From Sphingobacterium paucimobilis HER1398 (lineage in GTDB: Bacteria; Bacteroidota; Bacteroidia; Sphingobacteriales; Sphingobacteriaceae): DNA of 64,000 nt. Positions 24,765 through 32,953 of the stretch are shown piece after piece. The notes below the pieces were generated by a model. It searched no databases. It had not been told where the DNA came from and saw only the letters and a program-made list of their open reading frames with translations. How positions within the stretch are numbered: position 1 is the stretch's first letter; each line of letters starts with the position of its first letter. Made by a program: the position numbers and the translations under genes. The stretch is from contig NZ_ATDL01000006.1 of assembly GCF_000416985.1 (NCBI RefSeq), forward strand, positions 1-64,000, given 5' to 3'.

Positions 24765-24913
24765 AGAAAGAAGTTTTGGTTATGTGCGTATCTAATCACT
24801 TGCAGTATAGTTTATTTGAGTTAAAATCTACTGTTCCTAAAAGTTCGGCATGATTATTAGTAGGTAGAAACGTTATTAATTATTGTAAATTCGTACCCGA
24901 AAAACATCAGTAC

Positions 24914-25660
24914 ATGATAAAAACAGTTATTATCGAAGACGAACCCGCCGTACGGGAAGAAATAATCTACCTGCTACGTGACGAGAAAGATATAGAATTG
25001 GTTGGATGGGCCGATAGCGTATCCTCTGCTGCCGATATCATTACCGAGAAGAAACCGGATTTGCTGTTGATGGATATACAGTTGGTTGATGGGACTGCTT
25101 TTGATGTTTTGAAAAAGCTAGATCCGGTTCCTGAGAATATTGTATTTATCACGGCTTATAATCAATTTGCGATCAAGGCGATTAAATATGGTGCTTTGGA
25201 CTACCTCTTAAAACCGATAGACCAAGATGAGTTGACAGAGACATTGAATCGCTACCGTAGCAGAAGAGACAAAAATCCCCAATGGACACAACAGCTTAAC
25301 TTGGCCCAGGAGTCTTTATCCGCCACCAACTTACTCCCAGAGCATATAACATTGAGTTCTCTGAATAATGTACGGGTCGTAGCTGTAGCTGATATCCTAT
25401 ATTGTAAAGGAGATGGACCGTATACCTTTTTCTTTCTTAGCAATGGAAAAAAGGAGCTCGTGTCCAAACCGTTGAAATATTACGAGGATCTTCTCCCTGC
25501 ACCTTATTTTTTACGTAGTCACCAGTCCTATCTAGTTAATAAAAACTATGTATCAGGTATCAATCGGTCCGAGTTTCTCGTTCTCAAAAACCAAGAAGAA
25601 ATTCCTGTATCTTCGAGAAGAAGAAATTATATAATTAACCTACTATCAGCGCAAAAATGA
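24914..25660 (+). CDS. LytTR-family response regulator
   Basis: A 248-residue two-component regulator. Residues 1-120 form the receiver domain with the acid pair ED at 8-9, phospho-acceptor Asp54 (LLLMDIQL), Thr near 80 (VFITAY) and Lys near 100 (YLLKPID). Residues about 145-245 are a LytTR DNA-binding domain (ILYCKGDGPYTFFFL, YFLRSHQSYLVNKNYV, IPVSRRR-like end). The gene overlaps its sensor kinase by 4 bases. LytTR proteins bind pairs of direct repeats two helix turns apart, which is the geometry of the repeated elements found at nearby promoters. Confidence 0.92.
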   Translation: MIKTVIIEDEPAVREEIIYLLRDEKDIELVGWADSVSSAADIITEKKPDLLLMDIQLVDGTAFDVLKKLDPVPENIVFITAYNQFAIKAIKYGALDYLLKPIDQDELTETLNRYRSRRDKNPQWTQQLNLAQESLSATNLLPEHITLSSLNNVRVVAVADILYCKGDGPYTFFFLSNGKKELVSKPLKYYEDLLPAPYFLRSHQSYLVNKNYVSGINRSEFLVLKNQEEIPVSSRRRNYIINLLSAQK

Positions 25661-27570
25661 GTTATCCATTACGCTATCTTTTAGTTGTTTTTTTATTTGT
25701 ACAGTCCTGTCAGAACAAAAATATAGTTGAGGAATCGTCAGGCTTAAGTGAAGAGATTAAAGCACTGAATGACATACCGCCCAATCGAGACAATATTGAT
25801 TCGTTGATCGTGGTCTGGCATGCGCTGGACAATCGGGCTATTGAAGGAAAAGACACTGTTCAATCCACAGACATCAAATACAATTTGGCACGTCTGTATG
25901 CAATGAAGAAAAGTGATTCCGCGCAATACTATGTCGAACAGGCATTAGAGCTTATAGAGCCTACCAAAGGAAATCTAAGACAAAAAGCGCTTATCTATAA
26001 TGGGATGGGCAATATTTGGTCGGAAAAGGCCAAAGAACACCAGGCTGGCTACTATTATAACAAAGCAGCAAGTATTGTTTTAAGCGACACGACCGTCCCT
26101 TTGTCCCTAGATGCAAAAGGAATTATGTTACTTTCGGCAGCACAGAGTAATAGAAATCTATTCCAGTACGATCTAGCACGCAAAATGCACGAAGCGGCCA
26201 TGCCGATTACAGACAGTCTGCCTGCTGGACATCTTTATAAGCAGCGTGTATTGGTGCAGTCTATACAGCTCATGGCATTAGATAATACGCCTGCCGATAC
26301 CATGAAGATCTACTTGGATAAGCTCGATAAACTGCACCATGAAAACCCCATGTCTTATGACATCAGTTTCTATTACGAATGCAAAGCCAAATATTTTGAT
26401 AGAACAAAACAGTTTGACTCACTCTATTACTATCAGGCTAAGAAAAATCAAGTTGACGAGCAGCGCTTTGAATTTTCGGCAACCAATAGCGTATCGGTCA
26501 ATACCATGTTTATCAGTTATGTGAATATGGCCGCCACTGCGGTATCACTCAAACAACCTGCCCAAGCATGGGAGGCCTTTAAAAAGGCAGGACAGATTAT
26601 GAAAGAGTATGAAGACCTGATTGACACGAACAACCTTATCTTGTACCAACGTGATCTGGCATCACTATACCAACTTCAAGGTAATAATGAGCTCGCCTTC
26701 ACATTAATGAACGGCGTATATAAACTTCAACGTGACTTCTATCAGTCCAAAAACAATCAAGCAATTGCCGAAATGAATGCCTTGTACCAGATACAAGCGA
26801 AAGAAAGATCCATTAAGGAATTGAATGATGATATTGCGATCAATAAGCTACAATTGCAGAAGAACAAGCTCTTATTGACCATTACCATATTGACCGTAGT
26901 ATTGTTGATCGGTGGTATTTTCTTCCTGTATTATTTCTTTCAACAACGAAAGGTTAGACAGGAAAAAGAAAGAATACTACTACAACAACAGTTACTACGT
27001 ACGCAAATGGAACCTCATTTCATCTTCAACACACTTGCTGCTGTTCAGAGTTTTGTTCGATTAGACCGTAAGGAGATTGCGATAAAGTATCTTAATCGTT
27101 TCAGTAGATTGTTACGTAGCAGTTTGGAGTTGAGCCGTGAAAAGGAAGTTCCACTGGACGAAGAGATAGAGGCCTTAGAAAACTATATGAGCTTACAGCA
27201 GATGCGTTTTGAAGATGCCTTTGCTTACGAGCTTAATATTCCGGATGAACAAGATCTTGGCGCGATAATGATCCCTCCGATGCTTATTCAACCCTATGTG
27301 GAGAATGCCGTTTTACACGGCGTGGATTTCAACGATCATACAGGGCGAATCATTGTTGATATGAAGTTACATAAAGACATTCTTGAGGTGACTATAACAG
27401 ATACAGGCAAGCAACAGGAGCAGAGAGTGAATACACACCGATCCCTTTCCGGAGCAATCAGCCAGGAGCGTATCATGCTATTGGGCAATAAAGCTAAAAT
27501 AACAAGTGGTCCTGCCGAAGGAGGCCGAGGTACTAGAATCGTATTACTTATCCCTGTTGTCTACGCATAA
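25657..27570 (+). CDS. LytS/YehU-type sensor histidine kinase with TPR-like sensor region
   Basis: A 637-residue kinase. An N-terminal signal sequence ends in FVQSC, possibly a lipobox (Cys18). Residues 60-390 are helical repeats of TPR type, then a membrane helix at about 405-428 and a coiled coil. The His_kinase domain has the phospho-acceptor His454 in MEPHFIFNTL, followed by an HATPase domain (PPMLIQPYVENAVLHG N-box, GRGTRIVLLIP end). The ATGA overlap with the response regulator shows translational coupling. It presumably senses an envelope or metabolic signal and phosphorylates its partner. Confidence 0.9.
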   Translation: MSYPLRYLLVVFLFVQSCQNKNIVEESSGLSEEIKALNDIPPNRDNIDSLIVVWHALDNRAIEGKDTVQSTDIKYNLARLYAMKKSDSAQYYVEQALELIEPTKGNLRQKALIYNGMGNIWSEKAKEHQAGYYYNKAASIVLSDTTVPLSLDAKGIMLLSAAQSNRNLFQYDLARKMHEAAMPITDSLPAGHLYKQRVLVQSIQLMALDNTPADTMKIYLDKLDKLHHENPMSYDISFYYECKAKYFDRTKQFDSLYYYQAKKNQVDEQRFEFSATNSVSVNTMFISYVNMAATAVSLKQPAQAWEAFKKAGQIMKEYEDLIDTNNLILYQRDLASLYQLQGNNELAFTLMNGVYKLQRDFYQSKNNQAIAEMNALYQIQAKERSIKELNDDIAINKLQLQKNKLLLTITILTVVLLIGGIFFLYYFFQQRKVRQEKERILLQQQLLRTQMEPHFIFNTLAAVQSFVRLDRKEIAIKYLNRFSRLLRSSLELSREKEVPLDEEIEALENYMSLQQMRFEDAFAYELNIPDEQDLGAIMIPPMLIQPYVENAVLHGVDFNDHTGRIIVDMKLHKDILEVTITDTGKQQEQRVNTHRSLSGAISQERIMLLGNKAKITSGPAEGGRGTRIVLLIPVVYA

Positions 27571-27605
27571 TGCCTCTGATACCATAGATAAGATAGGGGA
27601 TAGGC

Positions 27606-27980
27606 TTATTCCGTTTCGTTAAGAAGGTTCTTATTTTTCACAATAAGATACCGTTGTTTTTCCAATGGTAGAAAACCATACTCATAAACGAAATAGTAAG
27701 TCTGTCCCTTGGATGTTAGTAAATTATGGGTATGGTATTCCTTGTCGAACCCCAAAGTCAACAACCGGTCTTCATTTACCTGTACCATCTTTTCATCTCT
27801 GAGCAACCCTGCTAGTATTTTTCTGTTTTTATAAAGCTGTCTATTGATTTTTCGAACAATATTGCTCTCATCTGTATTCCGACGGTTATTATAGCTACTA
27901 CGACAAGCATCATTACAGAAACGTTTATCAGAACGTCCTTTAATAGGGGCTAAGCACTCCAAACACTCTTTCTCTTTCAT
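27606..27980 (-). CDS. Small zinc-finger-like protein
   Basis: A 124-residue basic protein with CLEC at residues 6-9 and CNDAC at 22-26, a CxxC...CxxxC set typical of a treble-clef or FCS-like zinc finger (KRFCNDACRSSYNNRR). The rest is Lys/Arg/Leu rich with no known domain. It is divergent from ssb, with a repeat-rich region between, and may bind nucleic acid. Function unknown. Confidence 0.6.
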   Translation of the reverse strand: MKEKECLECLAPIKGRSDKRFCNDACRSSYNNRRNTDESNIVRKINRQLYKNRKILAGLLRDEKMVQVNEDRLLTLGFDKEYHTHNLLTSKGQTYYFVYEYGFLPLEKQRYLIVKNKNLLNETE

Positions 27981-27996
27981 AATTTAACTTTCATTT

Positions 27997-28039
27997 ATCC
28001 GTTTGTATCCGATTATAAACGGATATAAACGGATATAAA
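27997..28039. repeat. Palindromic 10-base repeat cluster between zinc-finger gene and ssb
   Basis: CGGATATAAA is repeated in tandem at 28020-28029 and 28030-28039. ATCCGTTTGTATCCG (27997-28011) is its near-perfect inverted partner (one mismatch over 15 bases), so the stretch can form a long hairpin with loop ATTATAAA. Likely a binding site for a dimeric regulator or a cruciform-prone element; it sits at the divergent promoters. Confidence 0.65.
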
Positions 28040-28072
28040 CGATTAACATCCGACTATTCGTTGAGTTGGTTA

Positions 28073-28118
28073 TAATTTTGGTTAAACCTTTGGCAATCAA
28101 TACGGACATTGCCAAAGG
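28073..28118 (+). promoter_or_regulatory. ssb promoter box and perfect leader hairpin
   Basis: TAATTTTG (28073-28080) is a perfect -7 box, though without a TTG at the usual distance; AACCTTTG (28085-28092) with TTG 21 bases upstream (28061) is an alternative. Starting at 28087, CCTTTGGCAAT pairs perfectly with ATTGCCAAAGG (28108-28118) around 10 bases. With the first promoter the mRNA would begin directly with this hairpin. Confidence 0.55.
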
Positions 28119-28159
28119 CGAAATTACTTATATTTTTTGATAATTTAAATTTTACGGAA

Positions 28160-28540
28160 ATGAATGCTTTAATGAATCAAGTCCAGCTTATTGGACGCTT
28201 AGGTGCCGATGCGGAAATCAAAACTACAAGTCAAGGAGCTAGAGTCTCTAATTTCAGAATTGCCACGAATGAAAGACTGAAAATGAACAACGGACAATGG
28301 AGAGAACTTACACAATGGCACAGCTGTGTGGTATGGGGAGATCTCACGAAAATTGTCGAACGATTCGGTCACAAAGGAAACTTATTCATGATATCCGGGG
28401 CGTTACAATATCATGAATACACTGATGTGCATGGCATCAAAAGAAATGTTGCCGAAATCAAAGTCAGTCAGATCCTAGTTCTGGATAGCTCCAGATCAGG
28501 TATTCCAAGCGATGTGGAAGAACAAGAAGAAGCCATTTAA
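28160..28540 (+). CDS. ssb: Single-stranded DNA-binding protein, short form
   Basis: A 126-residue OB-fold SSB: MNQVQLIGRLGADAEIKTT, VSNFRIATNER, QWHSCVVWGDLTKIVERFGHKG, ISGALQYHEYTD. Start set at ATG 28160 (MNALMNQ); ATG 28172 is also possible. An upstream TTG at 28109 lies inside the leader hairpin and is rejected. The protein ends DVEEQEEAI and lacks the DDDIPF-type acidic tip that recruits SSB partners, and it is shorter than the chromosomal SSB usual for the group. It may therefore be a second, specialised SSB. Confidence 0.9.
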   Translation: MNALMNQVQLIGRLGADAEIKTTSQGARVSNFRIATNERLKMNNGQWRELTQWHSCVVWGDLTKIVERFGHKGNLFMISGALQYHEYTDVHGIKRNVAEIKVSQILVLDSSRSGIPSDVEEQEEAI

Positions 28541-28573
28541 AAGAATATGCTAGCCTTTATTTAGCAACAAAAG

Positions 28574-28611
28574 AAAAAGCCGGAATTTTTCATGAAAAAT
28601 TCCGGCTTTTG
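28574..28611. terminator. Strong bidirectional terminator between ssb and alkaline phosphatase
   Basis: AAAAGCCGGAATTTTT pairs perfectly with AAAAATTCCGGCTTTT around CATG. A and T runs on both sides make it work in both directions for the converging genes. Confidence 0.88.
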
Positions 28612-28630
28612 TTTAAACTAAATGTACTAA

Positions 28631-30040
28631 TTAAAAATCGAGTCCAGCCACTTCTGCTATCTTTTTAGGGATATCTGTATTGTCTAGTTTTTGATGGAAT
28701 GTTTCGGCTCCTTGACCAATAGCATATACAGGCACATACGCTGCAGAGTGATTTTTAGAAGACCAAGCTATACTTCCCAACTTATTCAGCAACTCAATGC
28801 TGAGTGTTGCAATCTTGTCGTCACTCGCGTATAAACTTTTTTCTGTTTCATTATGATGGTCTATAAAGCTCTTTTTATAAGCCTCAAAGATAGGAGCCTC
28901 TGCTTTTTCAGAAACCTTCAGTACTGACCATAATCCCAGGTTATCGCCCAATAGTTTTTTTACTTCATCCCAGCTTGCGTTTGGATTACTTTTTCTCAAT
29001 TCTCCAATTTTAGCCGATAGTGCACCTTGGGATACTTTCTGATGTGCTAATATCCTCGTGTTTAATGTAGAGCTTCCGTTACCGATTCCCAGGCCGCCCG
29101 TCTCATGATCAGCCGTAACGACGATAAGTGTCTCTTTCGGATATTTTTGGTAGAATTCATAAGCAAGCTTTACTGATTCATTAAAATCCAACACTTCTTG
29201 TATAGTTGTAGCACCGTCATTTGCATGGGCAGACCAATCGATTTTACCGCCTTCCACCATAAGGAAGAATCCTTTATCATTATTGGTACTTAATGAGGTT
29301 ATAGCAGCCCGCGTAATGTCCGCCAATTTAAAATCATCCACTTCTTGATCTATGGAGAATTTGAGGGAGCTCGCATCCGTACCATCGACATTCATCAATA
29401 TTATACGCTGACCTTTGTTTTTCTCCTGGTCAAATGCTGCTTTACCTTTTATAATTTTATACCCTGCTTTTTCCAATTGAGGAACCAATGCGGGCATTTC
29501 TTTCTTGTCAAATGAAGTGTTCGGCTTCAAGAATCCCGAGCCCGCAAAGAAATCAAAGTTAGACTTGATAATATCTTTTCCGATCTCGTAATACATATTT
29601 CTATGTGCTTGGTTAGCGTAAAAGGAGGCTGGCGTAGCATGGTCAATACTCACACTAGTGGTAACTCCGACTTTCAATCCTTTGGCTTTGGCAGCATAGG
29701 CAATACTCTTATAGGCGATAGTCCCGGTACTATCCATACCTATGACACCATTCTTCGTCTTTTTTCCCACCGCTAGTGCTGTACCACCGGCACCAGAGTC
29801 AGTCACACCATGTGATAGCGAGTTTGTAGATGCAAAACCCACATAAGGAAACTGTGTAAATGCCAAAGGCTCAGTTCCATTGATGCCTTTCAATTCAGCT
29901 TGGTAGATTTCGGCCAGATTAACCTGATTCAATCCCATACCGTCACCGATGAGATAAAAGATGTACTTAGGTTGCTGTCCAAACACATGGACGCTAAAAA
30001 TAACAGATAGAAACAGTAAAGAAAATCTTTTCAATAGCAT
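28631..30040 (-). CDS. Alkaline phosphatase (PhoA family)
   Basis: A 469-residue secreted phosphatase with signal peptide MLLKRFSLLFLSVIFSVHVFG. IGDGMG (Asp33, metal), VTDSGAGGTA with nucleophile Ser82, EGGKIDWSAHANDG and VTADHETGGLG are the PhoA metal- and phosphate-binding motifs. The ATG at 30040 is used: the longer frame start at 30073 lies upstream of the -7 box, so it would not be transcribed. The enzyme would release phosphate from organic esters in the periplasm. No Pho box is recognisable. Confidence 0.92.
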   Translation of the reverse strand: MLLKRFSLLFLSVIFSVHVFGQQPKYIFYLIGDGMGLNQVNLAEIYQAELKGINGTEPLAFTQFPYVGFASTNSLSHGVTDSGAGGTALAVGKKTKNGVIGMDSTGTIAYKSIAYAAKAKGLKVGVTTSVSIDHATPASFYANQAHRNMYYEIGKDIIKSNFDFFAGSGFLKPNTSFDKKEMPALVPQLEKAGYKIIKGKAAFDQEKNKGQRIILMNVDGTDASSLKFSIDQEVDDFKLADITRAAITSLSTNNDKGFFLMVEGGKIDWSAHANDGATTIQEVLDFNESVKLAYEFYQKYPKETLIVVTADHETGGLGIGNGSSTLNTRILAHQKVSQGALSAKIGELRKSNPNASWDEVKKLLGDNLGLWSVLKVSEKAEAPIFEAYKKSFIDHHNETEKSLYASDDKIATLSIELLNKLGSIAWSSKNHSAAYVPVYAIGQGAETFHQKLDNTDIPKKIAEVAGLDF

Positions 30041-30061
30041 AGTCAATTTAAATAGTTTGGT

Positions 30062-30069
30062 CAAAGATA
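30062..30069 (-). promoter_or_regulatory. -7 box of the alkaline phosphatase gene
   Basis: TATCTTTG on the minus strand, a perfect TAnnTTTG, 21 bases before the ATG at 30040. It decides the start codon. No clear -33 TTG, which would fit regulated expression. Confidence 0.6.
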
Positions 30070-30173
30070 ACATTGGAATATAAAGTTATTGTTAAACTAC
30101 ACAAATAAAACCACTCAAACAAAAACGTTACACCTTTGTTAAGTTATAGGACAACCAATAAAATTGTAATGTT

Positions 30174-31445
30174 ATGGAAAACAATATCTTGCAAAATATT
30201 CGATCTTACTTCACAGAAGAGGTTATAGACAAGCTCTCAGGCCACTTAGGAGAAGATAAGGAAAAAGTAGCGAAAGGCGTCAATATCGCAGTTCCTTCAC
30301 TTTTATTAGGGCTTCAGAACCAATCGAAGGACGGGCTCACTAGCATCTTCCAGTCTGCCAAGCATTTATTCGCTGGTTTTGATCTGCACGACGCCCTTGG
30401 GAAATACTTTTCCAAAGACGACCAAGGGGAGAGTGCACACTTTGAGAGTGATAATATTACGAGCGAAATATTCGGAGACAAATTCACTGGTATTACACAA
30501 TCTATCAGCAAGTACCTTGATATAAGTCCCGAATCTGTGCGCAGCCTGTTTGGTGCTTCCGTACCAGCGGTCATCTCGGGAATAACCCAAAAAGGAGGAC
30601 ATTGGGATGTCGCCGAAGTCGGTCAGTTACTCCAGACCAATCGATCTTCGTTTGCTTCTGCCATTCCTGCTGGACTTGGGCTTGGAATGTTTGGCAGCCT
30701 CTTTGCCAAGGCCGATGTTGCAAAAGAAATCGGTGGCCCCAACAATAGTGACGCCAATTCACCAAGCCCGGCTCCTGCCTTGGTACATACCCAAGGTGAA
30801 GCCAATAAAGCTAAAAAAGGAACTGGCATGTGGTGGATTCTTATCTTAGTCCTTATTGCACTCCTATGGTTTTTATTTGGCAGAGGCTGTGACAGTGACA
30901 AAAAAGCGACTTCCGAAACGGCTAATACTTCCCTGGATAGCAACGAGCATACAAAGCCTGATAGCAGTACAGGTAGCCATCTAGTGGATGTCAAACTTCC
31001 AGATGGAGATAGCCTTAAGGCATTTTCTTCCGGCATAGAAGAGCAACTCGTACAATTCCTGCAGTCCGATTACAAAATATGGAGTGATGAACAGCTGAAA
31101 GAAAAATGGTTTGACTTTGATAACCTCAATTTTGAAACTGGGACTGCTACTGTTACAGCAGACAGTCAGTTTCAGTTAGTCAATATAGCACGCATCCTTC
31201 GTTTATTTCCGGACGCTAAGATCAAAATAGGAGGGTACACCGATAGAACTGGTGATGAGACTGTCAATAAAAAGATATCACAAGAACGGGCTGATGCGGT
31301 AAAAAACTACTTGGATAAAGAAGGCTTGAGTACACAGGTTGTCGGAGCTGAAGGCTACGGCTCAGAGTTTGCGCAAGTAGCTTGGGATGCTCCAGATAAG
31401 GAACGGGCCAAAGATAGACGCGTTGCTATCAGTGTCAGAAAGTAA
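30174..31445 (+). CDS. DUF937 protein with C-terminal OmpA domain
   Basis: A 423-residue protein in three parts. Residues 1-195 look like DUF937 (MENNILQNIRSYFTEEVIDKL..., VPSLLLGL, helical, Gly-rich repeats). A membrane helix at about 221-238 (WWILILVLIALLWFLFG) precedes a Ser/Thr/Asp linker. Residues about 310-423 are an OmpA-like peptidoglycan-binding domain (FDFDNLNFETGTATVT, GGYTDRTGD, SQERADAVKNYL, RRVAISVRK). Topology therefore puts DUF937 in the cytoplasm and OmpA in the periplasm, linking the cell interior to the wall. A CACCTTTG box (30131-30138) is a near -7 match. Confidence 0.85.
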   Translation: MENNILQNIRSYFTEEVIDKLSGHLGEDKEKVAKGVNIAVPSLLLGLQNQSKDGLTSIFQSAKHLFAGFDLHDALGKYFSKDDQGESAHFESDNITSEIFGDKFTGITQSISKYLDISPESVRSLFGASVPAVISGITQKGGHWDVAEVGQLLQTNRSSFASAIPAGLGLGMFGSLFAKADVAKEIGGPNNSDANSPSPAPALVHTQGEANKAKKGTGMWWILILVLIALLWFLFGRGCDSDKKATSETANTSLDSNEHTKPDSSTGSHLVDVKLPDGDSLKAFSSGIEEQLVQFLQSDYKIWSDEQLKEKWFDFDNLNFETGTATVTADSQFQLVNIARILRLFPDAKIKIGGYTDRTGDETVNKKISQERADAVKNYLDKEGLSTQVVGAEGYGSEFAQVAWDAPDKERAKDRRVAISVRK

Positions 31446-31452
31446 AATTTGA

Positions 31453-31485
31453 CGAGGTGTTCCATAATCGGAACACCTCGTTTAT
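31453..31485 (+). terminator. Terminator of the DUF937-OmpA gene
   Basis: CGAGGTGTTCC pairs perfectly with GGAACACCTCG around 6 bases, followed by TTTATT. Confidence 0.82.
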
Positions 31486-31488
31486 TCC

Positions 31489-31521
31489 TTTGCAACTATA
31501 TCAAAAGTTTCCTTACTTTTG
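31489..31521 (+). promoter_or_regulatory. Promoter of the 31561 gene
   Basis: TTTG (31489-31492), 21 bases, TACTTTTG (31514-31521): a full match to the Bacteroidota vegetative promoter. The TTG at 31519 that opens a longer frame is part of the box and cannot be the start. Confidence 0.75.
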
Positions 31522-31560
31522 AACGATGCCTTTTATCAAGGCCTAGTGTCGTCTTCAAGA

Positions 31561-31863
31561 ATGGATATACTTATAAAAAAACAGTTAGAGCAGGAGTTTG
31601 AGACTTATATGTTTGGTTTTTTCAACGAATTCAAACGCTTTTCGCTCGAGGACTTTGGAAGCTTTGCTACTACGTTACTCAATTATTACATCAATAATAA
31701 CAGACTGCCACAGTCCGACAAATCCGAGGCTTCCTATTATTTGGCAACCCTTTACAACAAGGGGATAGGCAACCGTATCACCGAAGAGCATCTACAGGTT
31801 ATTTCCAGAACCATTGCAGACGATTCCTCCATTGATTTTATGGTTGCGCAGCGCTTACTCTAA
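31561..31863 (+). CDS. Small hypothetical protein
   Basis: A 100-residue helical protein (MDILIKKQLEQEFETYMFGFF...), no motif known to me. The start is set by the promoter, whose -7 box covers the earlier in-frame TTG. Its last 9 bases overlap the end of the convergent lipocalin gene, so transcripts of the two genes can pair. Confidence 0.6.
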   Translation: MDILIKKQLEQEFETYMFGFFNEFKRFSLEDFGSFATTLLNYYINNNRLPQSDKSEASYYLATLYNKGIGNRITEEHLQVISRTIADDSSIDFMVAQRLL

Positions 31864-32412
31864 GCCCTCTGAAAGATTCGGTTCGTGGAATGTCCATACC
31901 AGATCCTTCACTGCGTAGCCTGACAGCTCCGCGTAGCCCAGGTATTTGTCCCTTACTTCTGTAGGTATTGTCTTTGTACGGGATAGTATCCACATATAAT
32001 CCAAGTTATCGCCAAACACCAAAGCGTACTCGTAGTTACCATCGATATGCATGATATGATAACCTGAGTAGAAAGGTCCAAAAAAAGAAACACGCAAATT
32101 TCCTTGGTTCGGTTCTCCCGACAGCTTTGCTTTACCCACGGATTGCTTTAGCTTTTGCGTGCGCATATGAATACCGCTATTCACTACACGTATACTTCCA
32201 TCTTCATTCGTACTGTATTCCGCCTTCACATCCTTTAGGTTCTTCTCCCAATAGAAATCCATGCGCGCTATTTCATACCACACACCAAGATAGCGATCCA
32301 GTTCAAAATCCTGTATAACTGGAAGCTTGCTTTTCACAGGTTTCCATATATTGTAAACTACTGCACCGGCAGCTGCACCGACCAATAACAAAAGTGACTT
32401 CTTTTTATCCAT
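31855..32412 (-). CDS. Lipocalin family protein (Blc-like)
   Basis: A 185-residue protein with an N-terminal hydrophobic segment (residues 6-22, no lipobox Cys) that may serve as signal or anchor. The body is a bacterial lipocalin: LDRYLGVWYEIARMDFYWEKNL (the GxW motif and following strand), YEYALVFGDNLDYMWILSRT and YAVKDLVWT. Lipocalins of this group bind lysolipids or other hydrophobic molecules in the envelope. The lack of the usual lipobox sets it apart from E. coli Blc. Confidence 0.88.
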   Translation of the reverse strand: MDKKKSLLLLVGAAAGAVVYNIWKPVKSKLPVIQDFELDRYLGVWYEIARMDFYWEKNLKDVKAEYSTNEDGSIRVVNSGIHMRTQKLKQSVGKAKLSGEPNQGNLRVSFFGPFYSGYHIMHIDGNYEYALVFGDNLDYMWILSRTKTIPTEVRDKYLGYAELSGYAVKDLVWTFHEPNLSEGLE

Positions 32413-32480
32413 ATCAATTTAATAACAGACATAAACTATAAAAGTTTAATCTATTTTTTAGTTTTGTAAAAATAAAAGAT

Positions 32481-32942
32481 TTGTATTCTAGAGAAGAAGT
32501 AAAAAAACTGAAAGAGGAATTCTGGACCACCTTTGGTCAGTATATGGCAGGAATAACCTCTTCTGATAGCGAGAAAATCAACTGGGTCAACTACAAGACC
32601 GGAATCAAACAGCTGTATTTTCGAATGAATGCATCCAATAAGTCCGCGATTATCATGATAGAAATGACACATCCCGACCAAGGTATCCAAGCATTGCTAT
32701 ATGCCCAGTTTGAAGAGCTGCGCCCTATCCTGCACGACACATTAGGAGAGGAGTGGGAATGGTACCCTGAGCACCACGATGACTATGGAAAGCAAACCGC
32801 CCGTATAGCCTGCACACTTGATAAGGTGAGTATCTTTAAAAAAGAAGACTGGCCCAAGCTTATTTCTTTTTTAAAACCACGAATCATTGCCTTGGACGAA
32901 TTCTGGTCCACGGCCAAATATGCATTTGATATTTTTAAATAA
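32481..32942 (+). CDS. DUF4268-like protein
   Basis: A 153-residue protein beginning MYSREEVKKLKEEFWTTFGQYM, the usual opening of stand-alone DUF4268 proteins, which supports the TTG start at 32481. A TAGTTTTG -7 box (32459-32466) ends 14 bases before it. The fold is related to restriction-endonuclease-like domains in some literature-free impressions of mine, but no catalytic motif is evident here and no function is established. The S1/P1 nuclease gene follows 11 bases later, so both are probably one transcript. Confidence 0.75.
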   Translation: MYSREEVKKLKEEFWTTFGQYMAGITSSDSEKINWVNYKTGIKQLYFRMNASNKSAIIMIEMTHPDQGIQALLYAQFEELRPILHDTLGEEWEWYPEHHDDYGKQTARIACTLDKVSIFKKEDWPKLISFLKPRIIALDEFWSTAKYAFDIFK

Positions 32943-32953
32943 CTATAGATAGA

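Noticed and set aside
24859..24889. ATTATTGTAAA before the response regulator gene as an autoregulatory site
   Set aside because: The CG of the half-site is missing, there is no second copy at 20-21 bases, and the 29-base rule would put the promoter box inside the coding sequence.
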